Source: Bacteroidales bacterium
GTDB taxonomy: Bacteria > Bacteroidota > Bacteroidia > Bacteroidales > P3
Direction of reading: 5' to 3'
Length of the DNA: 64,000 nucleotides
NCBI GenBank assembly: GCA_017940465.1
Contig: JAGAYN010000016.1
Span: forward strand, 22,595-86,594
The stretch's first letter is position 1. The number at the start of each line of letters is the position of its first letter. The notes beneath the pieces were generated by a model. It was not told the DNA's origin. It worked only from the letters and a program-made list of their open reading frames with translations, and ran no database searches. A program made the position numbers and the translations under genes. Below are positions 10,201 through 17,717 of the stretch, piece after piece.

Positions 10201-11870
10201 TAGGTGGTGTTGGAGGAGACGTTGTTGGTGCCGTAGCCGCGGTAGGTGATTTTGGCGTCGAGGGGGTTGAGCGAGCGCAGGGGCTTGTCCACGTCGGTGG
10301 TGTAGAGGCTCCAGGTGTGGGGCTCGAGGTCGTTGAGGACCACCGTGCCGTTGTGGGCATAGAGGCCGGTGGCGGGGGCGGAGGAGAAGTCGGTCATGAA
10401 GATGGTGACGGTGGAGCTCCATTCGCTATGGTCGCTGCCGCAGTTCGCGCGCACGCGAGCATAATAATATTGTCCCACGGTGAGGCCGGAGAAGGTGGCG
10501 GTGGTGGTGCCGACGGTCTGTGATGTGAGGAGGGAGGAGAAGCCCTCGTCGGAGGCCAGCTGCACCTCGTACTGGCTGGCGCTACCCTGCCAGGTGAGGG
10601 TGAGGTTCTCGTTGACGAGGCTGGCGATGGCAAGCCACTGGGGCTGTGGGCAGACGGTGCGGAAGGCGACGGAGGCCTCGGCATCGATGCCTGCGGCGCA
10701 GACGGTGCGCACGGTGGCGGTGTGGTCGGTGTTGGGGGCGAGGCCCGTGAAGGTGTAGGTGGGGGAGTTGACGGTTACGGGGCTGCCGCCGTCGAGGGAG
10801 ACCTGCCACTGGGTGGCCGGGCCGGGCTCGGTCCACGAGAGGGTGGCCGAGGTGTAGTCGGCAGTGGCCGTGAGGTTAGTCACGGAGAGGCAGCTGGTGG
10901 TGGTGAAGTCGACCGTCGTGGGGTTGCTGGTTTCCCCGTCGCAGACGGCGGCCACGGAGACGGTGTGGGCGGTGCCGGGGGTGAGGCCGGAGACGGTGTA
11001 GGAGGTGTTGTTCACGGTCTGTGCAGCGCCGCCGTCGACGGAGACCTGCCACTGGGTGGAGCCGTTGTTGTCGGTCCACGAGAGGGCGGCCGAGGTGTAG
11101 TCGGCGGTGGCCGTGAGGTTGCTCACAGGGAGGCAGGACGCGAGGGCGGTTACCTCCACATCGTCGATACAACAGTAGCGGAGGGATCCGCCCGGGACAT
11201 TGAGCTTGATGGCGATGCGCGTGGCGGTGGCGGGGGCACCGGTCAGTTCCGCCTCCACCCAGGTGCCTGACAGAGTCGCGGACGAGGCGGGGATGGTCAT
11301 GAGGCTTTCGAATTGAAGATTGACGTCGGTTCCAAGGGTGGAAGCAGTGTAATTCGTCCCCGTCACGTAGCCGATATTCAGGAAAAGCTCGGACGATGCA
11401 GACGTGCTCGTGCGCAGCCAAAACCTAATCTTGAGGCTATTGACCGGCTGGTCGAACGTGGGCAGCAGCACAAAGCCTGGTGTCGGATTGGTGCCGTGGC
11501 CTGCCCTGCCGGCGAGGCTGAGGCTTTTGGTACCCGAATTGACCCATACATTAGCATTGCCACTAACGGACACGTGAGGGCCATACAACTTATTGTTAGC
11601 ACTCGTAGAAGAAGTCGTGTTGAAGTAGGTGCGCCACCCTGCATTAGCCAAACCCGCATAGGTGTTGAATTTGGCGCCAGTGCCAATACCTGTGGGGTTG
11701 GCCGTTTGGGTTTCCGAATCGAAATTCTGCGTATAGGGAATGGTCTGCTGCGCCCCGGCATACGAAGCCATCAGCAGGGCGGCCACGGCCGCCAGGAGCC
11801 ATTTTGCATTCTTGGCGCGCACGGCGGCGCGCTTCCATGACAGTTGTTTCTTCATATTTTTATTCTTCAT
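4212..11870 (-). CDS. Giant secreted multidomain adhesin-like protein
   Basis: A 2552-residue exported protein. In order: a signal peptide (WLLAAVAALLMASYAGA); a carbohydrate/MAM-like jelly-roll (about 30-240); three fibronectin III domains (about 243-493), the first two nearly identical in DNA; a long region of unknown fold; a right-handed beta-helix-like stretch rich in VYGGG/IYGGSN turns (about 1150-1750); five InlB-type repeats ending RWSDGN..NPRTV (about 1757-2117); a FISUMP/DUF1566 domain starting IDLGLPSGLLWADRN (about 2117-2310); a sixth InlB-type repeat; and a terminal MAM/choice-of-anchor-J domain ending DDIRIY. It probably acts in adhesion or as a surface matrix. No T9SS sorting domain is visible. 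The ATG at 11870 has AAGGA upstream. Confidence 0.82.
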   Translation of the reverse strand: MKNKNMKKQLSWKRAAVRAKNAKWLLAAVAALLMASYAGAQQTIPYTQNFDSETQTANPTGIGTGAKFNTYAGLANAGWRTYFNTTSSTSANNKLYGPHVSVSGNANVWVNSGTKSLSLAGRAGHGTNPTPGFVLLPTFDQPVNSLKIRFWLRTSTSASSELFLNIGYVTGTNYTASTLGTDVNLQFESLMTIPASSATLSGTWVEAELTGAPATATRIAIKLNVPGGSLRYCCIDDVEVTALASCLPVSNLTATADYTSAALSWTDNNGSTQWQVSVDGGAAQTVNNTSYTVSGLTPGTAHTVSVAAVCDGETSNPTTVDFTTTSCLSVTNLTATADYTSATLSWTEPGPATQWQVSLDGGSPVTVNSPTYTFTGLAPNTDHTATVRTVCAAGIDAEASVAFRTVCPQPQWLAIASLVNENLTLTWQGSASQYEVQLASDEGFSSLLTSQTVGTTTATFSGLTVGQYYYARVRANCGSDHSEWSSTVTIFMTDFSSAPATGLYAHNGTVVLNDLEPHTWSLYTTDVDKPLRSLNPLDAKITYRGYGTNNVSSNTTYNQGNLGDYNSYVPVRPSDFTASSAADDVSVGISQEERQYHTFEYYMTLERVDGKTAETEATGRVEYRTIFNPFSRRPTYGDPADYDWATTSSLNGAPCWRGFYKWRIDRIAGGTVFTTPTGGTALAVGDMVRADQRLYFESTNNMEVDFTAMWAPAIVKFVSYDDAHDGSNVPACAHGHYTLRDSAGVERNFIVCDDVMKPPLTSQSVRPYLPLASDYMTVSVMDRNRAQVSDARAKGAHAGTYSSVFPNGTLDGVEPAYGPVKADVTTARGAVRHATYIDLCPGLTKAENSVIPFNCDVRFEYLAFSRLRGTRNGFHLDGSPAAMWGTIAGNGLANLTLGRGIEPMFDDNKGTFNYIWGVGPISEARSDWGCQRSANNEPLNEWGEVVDKDARFRAFNAYYTREDCRYTIRVESGYIGCVMTMSGWNSGYMDVEGNELKGSNIYKVSGDEISYSVQTPANRLHGERNYARFIMGTDFDRADEAQRVAALGTDYEAVGIASRGRAYESLDSMLYHEVYKNAKVKIYRPFRVSSFTTQMNNQDKDSVYSDMIVKSGFVGQENIDRGIGHEEGATGSAKPWGRSTVDGITRTGSTHHWTPKSIYNVASNNNNHRGKRRMLIEGGFLNCSVSGGAWDRTNDLTRWYKTGVDNPTTGWGPNTDGTFTPNDVSTIRMKGGIITGSMFGGGNTYTASGGGRQMILTGGIIRAWIAGGVNGSDARSDQWEGIHYGNAWIYAGGTLHVGSGDTLHTTVGDTVYHPAFCGINGATDGQIFGAGCGIRPNYFRADSVEVDHQWNMNAWKHHRMGRVDSSFVYIADQAEVEGDVYGGGNYGYNNTEDGDDYNPAWDNGTARNIGDPDYPAKGKATLRILGGTVGGRLFGGANHKMGPEVDILMTGGTVKRGIYGGSNTWGYIKKDVVINLLGGTVGERGRKAIICGGGLGKETAVFGNITLNIGAAGTPGPVLMADVYGGSQNGTTNTGSTTKAQIGTFNSSPSHGSGGTYIFYSVSIDTAAAQGHGYNTDKKTTLNIYSGLVDGNVFGGGFGPGDMYATTYGDITVNFLGGEVMENIYGANDASGKPMGKVNVYVGSPDSVAASVADGNLAHRNRPVVHGSVYGGGRNAPYGTGSDNYTPVVEMFSGTVGQNVFGGGHGQPAVIDLHDEDYATKVLIRHGTVQGNVYGGGNAAKVIGDTRVVIGGDGATTGSISITVSSANPSMGSASGGGSYSPDQDVVISATPNAGYRFVRWSDGNTSNPRTVSVSGDATYTAEFEATYNATITVTANNPSLGTFTGGGSHPMDANVTIEATPNTGIRFTGWSDGVPYNPRTVKVTGDATYTALLENIPQYTLTVSPNNAAYGSVSGSGTFYEGEITSISATPAEGYLFRRWSDNETYNPRTLSLTSNLSLTAIFEVIPTYTINVACSPSGGVAGNAWLENGAYSFSYLEGTSVSILAEANTGYRFTHWNDFVTTNPRTITVTANATYTAFFEPIPQYTITAVPNNASWGTVTGDGTYFEDTRVTLQATPNAGYMFVQWSDGSNANPRTFFATEDLSLTAEFGENVTRWIDLGLPSGLLWADRNVDATSPEGTGGYYAWAETTEKINYSWTTTAYYGGNNSTWTKYNGADGKMTLDPADDVATQRLGGNAYMPSAANWQELFDNCTKSNATVNRISGYRFTSRINGNSIFLPTTGYKNGTNTTNIYGGPCYWSSTRGITADNGVDIYFEFNNNFYSGMYGEGRFYGFNVRAVSGGDSYQITVETDNASHGTVTGGGTFRTGSYITLTATPSSNGYAFIQWNDGNTDNPRIVTVTGDATYTATFQPLIYATGFEDTDDNATWTLDNGSYTNKWYIGTAAANTGSRSLYISSDSGTSNSYRTISTSIVFAYRTVSFTAGTHNLNFSWRGQGEENFDFFRVFLVPDAQTPSTTHTGTSTSTNNFQTQVPSGWIDLIPGKLNSASDWANRSATFTVPTNGNYKLVFIWLNDGSGGSGNPAIDDIRIY

Positions 11871-12326
11871 TTTTTTCCTTTCTATACTCTTAATATAGGT
11901 TTTCAGGGGCATTCCTCAAATGCTGCCCCCCCCCCCCATAAAATGCTGATATACATGCAGTTGCACATACTGGTATCCTTATGGAGGCAATGCAAAGATA
12001 CATATTTTTCGGGAAATGGAAGATTTTTTTTGCCAGGGCGGCATAGGGGGGACCAGCAGCACCGGGGATACCGGGAGGGGGCGGCACGGGAGATGGAGGG
12101 CCCGGGGCGGCCTCGGGGCAGCCCCGGAGGGGGGAAGGAGAGGGGAAGAAGAGAGTGCCTCCAACACGCTGGGAACCAGCGGAGTGCAAACGGTCCATTT
12201 TCGGCCTTTTTCCGGATTTTCTTCAAAAAAAAACCAGGTTTTCATGCCCGGAATCCCGCCGTTTCCGGGGGCAAAAATTTACCTTGCGGCAGCACAATAA
12301 ACAGCCCCGTCCGGCGTTACCCCTGC
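11871..12326. other. Divergent intergenic region between the adhesin gene and folP
   Basis: Contains the adhesin leader of about 115 nt, its promoter at 11992-12000, a C9 homopolymer near 11930, and a purine-rich low-complexity stretch (12050-12160). A CCCGGAA..TTCCGGG hairpin lies near 12250. A weak TACCTTGC at about 12283 could serve folP. I see no gene here. Confidence 0.5.
11992..12000 (-). promoter_or_regulatory. -7 promoter box (TATCTTTGC) for the adhesin gene
   Basis: Minus-strand match to TAnnTTTGC, about 120 bases upstream of the start, giving a long untranslated leader. Confidence 0.65.
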
Positions 12327-13172
12327 ATGACAACAAACGCACCGTTCAAGCCCTTCGGGATGGTTGTCCGCGGGCGGCTGGTGGAATACCGGCGGCCAGC
12401 GGTGATGGGCATCCTGAACATCACGCCCGACTCGTTCTACGACGGTGGCCGCTACGCCGAGCCCGCAGCCATGGTGGCCCAGGCACGCCGGCTGTTGGCC
12501 GAGGGGGCCGACATCATCGACCTGGGGGCCGCCTCGTCGCGCCCCGGGGCCACCCTCCCCTCCCCCGCGGAGGAGGCGGCACGGCTGGGAGCGGCCGTCC
12601 GCCTGCTGCGGCGCGAGCTGCCCGAGGCCATCCTCTCGGTGGACACCTGCTGGAGCCTGCCGGCCCGGACGGCCGTGGAGGCAGGGGCGGACATGGTGAA
12701 CGACATCTCGGGCGGCCAGTTCGACGAGGCGATGTTCGCCACGGTGGCGTCGCTGCAGGTGCCCTACCTGCTGATGCACACCCGCGGCCTGCCGGGCGAG
12801 ATGCAGCAGCGGACCGACTATGACGACATCATCGGCGAGCTCGCACGCTACTTCTCGGCGCGCCTGGACACCCTCTACCGCCTGGGGGTGAAGGACGTGT
12901 GGCTCGACCCCGGTTTCGGCTTCGCCAAGACGCTGGAGCAGAACTACGAGCTGCTGGACCGCCTGGACGAGCTGACCACCCTCTTCCGCGAGCCCCTGGT
13001 CACGGCCCTGAGCCGCAAGAGCATGATCTACAAGCGGCTGGGCACCACGCCGGAGGAGGCCCTGGCGGGCACGGTGGCCCTCGACACGGTGGCCCTGATG
13101 AAGGGGAGCCGCATCCTGCGGGTGCACGACCCGAAGCCAGCCCTGGACACCATCAAACTCCTATATCCATGA
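12327..13172 (+). CDS. folP: Dihydropteroate synthase
   Basis: 281 residues, the usual length. It condenses p-aminobenzoate with hydroxymethyl-dihydropterin diphosphate in folate synthesis, in the cytoplasm. Motifs in order: GILNITPDSF (28-37), IIDLGAASSRPGA (a variant of DIGAQSTRPGA), LSVDTCW, NDISGGQ, LMHTRG, WLDPGFGFAKT and the C-terminal LRVHD. The chosen ATG follows a weak TACCTTGC; longer in-frame extensions upstream are low-complexity. The stop overlaps the cdaA start (ATGA), so the two are translationally coupled. folA lies 43 kb away. Confidence 0.95.
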   Translation: MTTNAPFKPFGMVVRGRLVEYRRPAVMGILNITPDSFYDGGRYAEPAAMVAQARRLLAEGADIIDLGAASSRPGATLPSPAEEAARLGAAVRLLRRELPEAILSVDTCWSLPARTAVEAGADMVNDISGGQFDEAMFATVASLQVPYLLMHTRGLPGEMQQRTDYDDIIGELARYFSARLDTLYRLGVKDVWLDPGFGFAKTLEQNYELLDRLDELTTLFREPLVTALSRKSMIYKRLGTTPEEALAGTVALDTVALMKGSRILRVHDPKPALDTIKLLYP

Positions 13173-13963
13173 CAAGCCTTGCCATTATGGGCCTGCCGGC
13201 CCTCCGCCTGATCGACGTGATCGACGTGCTGATCGTGGCCGTCCTGATTTACTATATCTACCGCATGGTGCGGGGCACCAATGTGATGCTCATCTTCTGG
13301 GCGCTGATAGTGCTGCTGGTGTCGTGGCGAGTGGCCGACCTGCTGGAGATGCGCCTGCTGGGGGCGCTGCTGGGGGGCGTGGCCAGCGTGGGGCTGATCG
13401 CCCTGATAGTCATCTTCCAGCCCGAGATACGCAAGTTTCTCCTCTTCCTGGGCACCAAGACGCAGCTGGACGAGTCGTGGCTGCAGCGGCTGCAGTTCTG
13501 GAAGCACCGGCTGCAGAACAAGCCCGCGGTGAACTACGAAGCCTATATCGGCGCCTGCATGCACATGTCGCAGTCGAAGACCGGCGCCCTGATAGTCTTC
13601 AAGCGGAGGAATGAGGTGGAGGAGCTGATCGCCACAGGCGAGCGCATCGACGCCCTGGCCTCCAGCGCGCTGCTGGAGGCACTGTTCTTCAAGAACTCGC
13701 CGCTGCACGACGGGGCTGTCATCGCACACGGCAACCAGGTGCTGGCGGCGCGGTGCATACTGCCCGTCACGTCGCGCCTGGACATCGACCCGAACCTGGG
13801 CCTGCGCCACCGGAGCGCCATAGGGGTGACGGAACAGCTTGATGTGTTGAGCGTTATCGTCAGCGAGGAGACGGGTGCCATCTCCTACGCGGTGGACGGG
13901 GAGATACACCACGACATCTCGCCCGTGGAGTTGCGCCAGGTGCTGGAGAAGTATGAATGCTGA
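13169..13963 (+). CDS. cdaA: Diadenylate cyclase CdaA (c-di-AMP synthase)
   Basis: 264 residues. Makes cyclic di-AMP from two ATP at the membrane. Three N-terminal membrane helices (about 15-85) precede the DisA_N catalytic domain, with DGA at 181-183 (SPLHDGAVI) and RHR at 213-215 (GLRHRSAIG), the two signature motifs. It overlaps folP by four bases; the folP-cdaA pairing is common in Bacteroidota. In this phylum c-di-AMP is linked to envelope and osmotic homeostasis, but nothing here shows the target. Confidence 0.95.
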   Translation: MTSLAIMGLPALRLIDVIDVLIVAVLIYYIYRMVRGTNVMLIFWALIVLLVSWRVADLLEMRLLGALLGGVASVGLIALIVIFQPEIRKFLLFLGTKTQLDESWLQRLQFWKHRLQNKPAVNYEAYIGACMHMSQSKTGALIVFKRRNEVEELIATGERIDALASSALLEALFFKNSPLHDGAVIAHGNQVLAARCILPVTSRLDIDPNLGLRHRSAIGVTEQLDVLSVIVSEETGAISYAVDGEIHHDISPVELRQVLEKYEC

Positions 13964-14018
13964 AGCCTTAGTTTACAGCGATTTATAAAATATTTTTCAG
14001 GGATACGGAAAATTTCCG

Positions 14019-14027
14019 TATCTTTGC
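14019..14027 (+). promoter_or_regulatory. -7 promoter box (TATCTTTGC) for the M16 peptidase gene
   Basis: Matches TAnnTTTGC, with a T-rich TTTTTCAG where the -33 element is expected. It leaves an A-rich leader of about 60 bases before the ATG at 14095. Confidence 0.75.
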
Positions 14028-14094
14028 ACCCTCATTCTGTGTATATAGTATATAGAAGAAGTGAAAACAATAAAATAACAAAACAACACACACT

Positions 14095-16998
14095 ATGAAA
14101 AAGACATTCTGGATTCTGCTGCTGACGCTGGTATTCGGCGGCACGTCCTTCGGCCAGTTGGGCCTCGGCGGCGGCACGAAGGAGAAGAAAAGCGACCTCA
14201 AGGCCCAGGTGCCCCTCGACAAGAAGGTGCGCTACGGCAAGCTTGAGAACGGATTCACCTACTACATCCGCGACAACAAGAAGCCGGAGAACATGATCCA
14301 GTTCCGACTGGTGAGCAACGCGGGCTCGATCATGGAGCGCGACGACCAGCAGGGCCTGGCGCACTTCTGCGAGCACATGGCATTCAACGGCATCAAAGGC
14401 TACCCCGGCAACTCGATGATCGACAAGCTGCAGCAGCACGGCGTGGAGTTCGGGCGCGACATCAACGCCTACACCTCGTTCGACCAGACGGTGTACTATG
14501 TGAACATGCCCGCCAACGACGCCGAGATGGTGAAGATGGGCTTCGAGATCCTGGACGGCTGGGCCGGCAACATCCTGTTCGACCAGAAGGAGATCGAGGA
14601 GGAGCGCGGCGTCATCCACGAGGAGTGGCGCGGTGGCGTGGGCCACGGCGACCGCCTGCGCCAGAAGACCTGGCCCATCATGCTCAAGGGCTCGCTCTAC
14701 GCGGAGCGCCTGCCTATCGGCAAGGAGGAGGTCATCATGAACTTCAAGCGCCAGAGCATCGTGGACTTCTTCAATGACTGGTACCGTCCGGACCTGCAGG
14801 CCATCGTCATCGTGGGCGACATGGACGGCTACGAATACGAAGGCAAGAAGGGCGCCCAGGCGGTGGAGCAGAAGGTGAAGGACCTCTTCTCGAGCCACCA
14901 GTTCCAGGGCAAGGAGAAACTTCCGCGCCAGTCGTATGCCATCCCCGCCAACAAGGAGCCCCTCATCTGCATCGCGCAGGACAAGGAGGCCACCTCGACC
15001 AGCCTGGCCCTGTACTGGAAGCACGAGAAGGAGCCCAACGGCACCGTCGGCGCCTACCGCAAGATGCTGGTGCGCAACCTCATCAGCATGATGATCAACG
15101 ACCGCTTCCGTGAGATCACGGAGAAGCCTTCGGCCCCGATGATGTACGCCGGCGGCGGCTACAGCGGCTTCCTGGGCCGCGAGATCGACGTCTTCGCCGT
15201 CAGCGCAGCCCCCAAGGAGAACCGCATCGAGGAGACTGCCGAGCTGCTGCTGAAGGTGATGAAACAGATTGACGAGCACGGCTTCCTGCAGCCCGAGCTG
15301 GACCGCCAGAAAGAGGACCTCCTCTCCACCTACACCAAGCTGGCCAAGGAAGAAAACAAGACACAGTCCAACAGCCTGGCCGACGAGTACACGAACCACT
15401 ACCTGGAGAATGAGCCCTGCCCCGGCATCCGCCAGGAGTGGAAGTACGCCAAGGAGTTCATCCCCGAGATCACGCTCGAGGAGTGCAACGAACTGGTCAA
15501 GACGTGGATTACCGACGAGAACCTCATATTCTACCTCACCGCCCCCGAGACCGACGGCTTCAAGGTGCCCACCGAGGCCGAGGCCCTCAAGATCATCAAC
15601 GACAGCAAGAAGGTGAAGACCGAGCCCTGGGTGGACAACTTCCAGGACGAGGAGCTGTTCACCGACCAGCTGCCCAAGCATGTGGCCTACAAAGCCACCA
15701 AGCTCAACAGCGCGCTGGGCTATTGGGAGTACACCTGCCCGAACGGTGTGCGCTTCGTGGTGAAGCAGACCGACCTCAAGGCCGACGAAATCCTCATCAG
15801 CAGCTTCTCCTTCGGTGGCACCTCGCTCTACGACGACGCCCTGTTCTACCAGGCCGACAATGCGGCCGAGTTTGTCGACGCCGGCGGCATCGCCAACTTC
15901 AGCGCCACCCAGCTCTCCAAGAAGCTCAAAGGCATGAACCTCTCCATCAGCCCCTACATCGGCAGCCAGACCCAGGGCTTCTCCGGCAACTGCTCGCCGA
16001 AAGACCTCGAGACCACCCTCCAGCTCATCAACCTCTACTACACCGCCCCCCGCAAGGACAAGGAGGCCTACGAGCGCGAGATTGAGAACACGCTGAACCA
16101 GATTAAGTTCGTCCGCGAGAATCCCCAGGTGGCCTTCATCGAGAAATACTACAAGACCGCCTATCCCAACGACCAGCGCCGCGTGATCATCCCCACCGAA
16201 GAGAAAGTGCGCAGCCTCGACCTCGACCAGATGTTCAACATCTACCGCGAGCGCTTCGCCGACGCCTCCAGCCAGACCTTCTTCTTCGTCGGCAACGTCA
16301 GCGACGACGATGTGAAACTCATCGCCCGCTACCTCAACAACCTGCCCTCCAACGGGAAGCAGAAGAACGAGAAGTTCGTCAACCGCAATCCCCAGTTCGC
16401 CGAAGGCATCCAGCACGCCGAAGCCGTCAAGGGCATCGAGCGCCAGGGCATGCTCATCATGACGGGCCAGATGGATGTCGACGCATCCGAGCTCGACATG
16501 CAGACCCGCATCGCCATCAGTGAACTCGGCGAGGCCCTCGGCATCACCGTCACCGAAATCATCCGCGAGAAGAACGGCGACGCCTACAGCCCCAGCGCCG
16601 GCTTCTCCTACAGCATCACGCCCGTCGGACAGGTAACCTGGCAGTTCTACATCGGCTGCGACCCCGAGAAGGCCAAGAAGATCGAGAAAGACTGCATCAA
16701 GATCCTCAAGCAGTACATGAAGAAAGGCTGCGACGAGAAGACCCTCAACAAGGTGAAGGAGCAGATGATCGTCAACCGCGGCAAGAGCAAACAGAACAAC
16801 AGTTTCTGGCTCAACCAGATCAGCAGCAGCTACCAGCTGAACGAGAGCCGCGACCAGTCGGTGAACAACTATGACCAGATGGTGAAAGCCGTCAGCACGG
16901 CCGACATCAAGGCCCTGGCCAACAAGTACATCAACCTGAACAACTACGTTGTAGTATCCCTCCGTCCGGAGGACGCCTCGAAAGGCAGCGCCCAATAA
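14095..16998 (+). CDS. M16 family zinc peptidase (pitrilysin/PqqL-like), periplasmic
   Basis: A 967-residue protein with a signal peptide (MKKTFWILLLTLVFGGTSFG). The inverted zinc motif HFCEH is at residues 90-94, and a distal glutamate lies in IEEERGVIHEEWR. The four-domain length is typical of single-chain M16 proteases: an active N-half and an inactive C-half that together enclose small peptides. It probably degrades short peptides in the periplasm. It is transcribed alone, with its own promoter and a strong terminator at 17021. An antisense frame of about 1000 codons is a GC artefact. Confidence 0.9.
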   Translation: MKKTFWILLLTLVFGGTSFGQLGLGGGTKEKKSDLKAQVPLDKKVRYGKLENGFTYYIRDNKKPENMIQFRLVSNAGSIMERDDQQGLAHFCEHMAFNGIKGYPGNSMIDKLQQHGVEFGRDINAYTSFDQTVYYVNMPANDAEMVKMGFEILDGWAGNILFDQKEIEEERGVIHEEWRGGVGHGDRLRQKTWPIMLKGSLYAERLPIGKEEVIMNFKRQSIVDFFNDWYRPDLQAIVIVGDMDGYEYEGKKGAQAVEQKVKDLFSSHQFQGKEKLPRQSYAIPANKEPLICIAQDKEATSTSLALYWKHEKEPNGTVGAYRKMLVRNLISMMINDRFREITEKPSAPMMYAGGGYSGFLGREIDVFAVSAAPKENRIEETAELLLKVMKQIDEHGFLQPELDRQKEDLLSTYTKLAKEENKTQSNSLADEYTNHYLENEPCPGIRQEWKYAKEFIPEITLEECNELVKTWITDENLIFYLTAPETDGFKVPTEAEALKIINDSKKVKTEPWVDNFQDEELFTDQLPKHVAYKATKLNSALGYWEYTCPNGVRFVVKQTDLKADEILISSFSFGGTSLYDDALFYQADNAAEFVDAGGIANFSATQLSKKLKGMNLSISPYIGSQTQGFSGNCSPKDLETTLQLINLYYTAPRKDKEAYEREIENTLNQIKFVRENPQVAFIEKYYKTAYPNDQRRVIIPTEEKVRSLDLDQMFNIYRERFADASSQTFFFVGNVSDDDVKLIARYLNNLPSNGKQKNEKFVNRNPQFAEGIQHAEAVKGIERQGMLIMTGQMDVDASELDMQTRIAISELGEALGITVTEIIREKNGDAYSPSAGFSYSITPVGQVTWQFYIGCDPEKAKKIEKDCIKILKQYMKKGCDEKTLNKVKEQMIVNRGKSKQNNSFWLNQISSSYQLNESRDQSVNNYDQMVKAVSTADIKALANKYINLNNYVVVSLRPEDASKGSAQ

Positions 16999-17020
16999 GC
17001 CGCCCAGGCCAACGGAACGA

Positions 17021-17051
17021 GGGAGGGGACGCATGTCCCCTCCCTTCTTTT
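17021..17051 (+). terminator. Rho-independent terminator after the M16 gene
   Basis: A perfect 10-bp stem (GGGAGGGGAC / GTCCCCTCCC) with GCAT loop, followed by TTCTTTTAT. Confidence 0.9.
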
Positions 17052-17080
17052 ATCGGCCCACCGAAAAGGGGCCGAAAGAT

Positions 17081-17135
17081 AAAGAACAGTTAAGGAACAG
17101 TTATAGAACAATTAAAGAACAGTTAAAGAACAGAC
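17081..17135 (+). repeat. 11-bp tandem array (AAAGAACAGTT x5)
   Basis: Five uninterrupted units: AAAGAACAGTT, AAGGAACAGTT, ATAGAACAATT, AAAGAACAGTT, AAAGAACAGAC. The unit length matches the GGTATC arrays, but the sequence is unrelated. Confidence 0.85.
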
Positions 17136-17159
17136 CTACCGGATACGGCCGGAAGGGCT

Positions 17160-17203
17160 GGGGGATCCCTGGGGGATTCCTGACGTATTCCCAGTATTTA
17201 CCC
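17160..17203 (+). repeat. Degenerate 11-bp array resembling the GGTATC element
   Basis: Reads GGGGGATCCCT, GGGGGATTCCT, GACGTATTCCC, AGTATTTACCC. The last two echo GGTATCCCCTA and GGTATTTACTT, but the TTCGACTG core is missing, so this may be a decayed copy. Confidence 0.5.
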
Positions 17204-17310
17204 TTATTCCAGGTGGAACCGGTAATACTATTGTTACCCGTCATACCAGTGGAACTGGAAAAAAACAGGGGCCATTATTCAAGATTTCCGAAAAGAATGC
17301 AAAAAAGTTG

Positions 17311-17319
17311 TACCTTTGC
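17311..17319 (+). promoter_or_regulatory. -7 promoter box (TACCTTTGC) for the metal-uptake locus
   Basis: Matches TAnnTTTGC. It lies nine bases before the ATG of the Cys/His-rich protein, giving a very short leader. Confidence 0.7.
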
Positions 17320-17327
17320 AAGTGCAA

Positions 17328-17657
17328 ATGAGTGGTAAGAACATACGGAAATTGCTGACCTACGGCATGTTGGTCCTCTACCTGACGCTGGTAGGGCTGA
17401 CGGCGGTGCACCGCCACTACCAGCCTGCCGACCCATGCACCCTCTGCAGCCACCACTCCAAGCACTACCACAGCACCTCGCAGTCGGTGCACGACTGCCA
17501 GCTGTGCCACTTCATGAGCATACCCTGTCTGCTGGCGGGGCTGACGCTTACGGTATGCGCAGCGAACCCCGTCGTGTGGCGGACCGCCCCCTGTGCGCGG
17601 CTGCACACGGCCTCCCCCGCCCTCCTGCCCGCCCGGGCCCCTCCCCTCCCCCTCTGA
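17328..17657 (+). CDS. Small Cys/His-rich membrane protein of a TonB-receptor locus
   Basis: 109 residues. A hydrophobic helix (LLTYGMLVLYLTLVGLTA) is followed by a loop dense in metal ligands: HRHY, CTLCSHHSKHYH and HDCQLCHF, with two CxxC pairs and about eight histidines. A second hydrophobic segment follows (IPCLLAGLTLTVCAA), then a Pro/Ala-rich tail. This layout suggests an envelope metal-binding or metal-sensing protein. It leads a three-gene run with a TonB receptor and a His-rich DUF4625 lipoprotein. I do not recognise a named family with certainty. The ATG at 17328 is chosen because it follows the promoter box. Confidence 0.7.
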   Translation: MSGKNIRKLLTYGMLVLYLTLVGLTAVHRHYQPADPCTLCSHHSKHYHSTSQSVHDCQLCHFMSIPCLLAGLTLTVCAANPVVWRTAPCARLHTASPALLPARAPPLPL

Positions 17658-17717
17658 CAACCGACGGAGCGCTCCTGCAGACGAGCGCACATTCATCCAT
17701 TTGTTAGAGAGAAGATT

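Noticed and set aside
9246-10523. Plus-strand frame of 425 codons opposite the adhesin
   Set aside because: Same GC artefact; no recognisable motif, and the opposite strand has clear FN3 domains.
14032-17034. Minus-strand frame of 1000 codons opposite the M16 peptidase
   Set aside because: Leu/Val/Asp/His-rich antisense shadow; the plus strand carries the HxxEH protease, a signal peptide, promoter and terminator.
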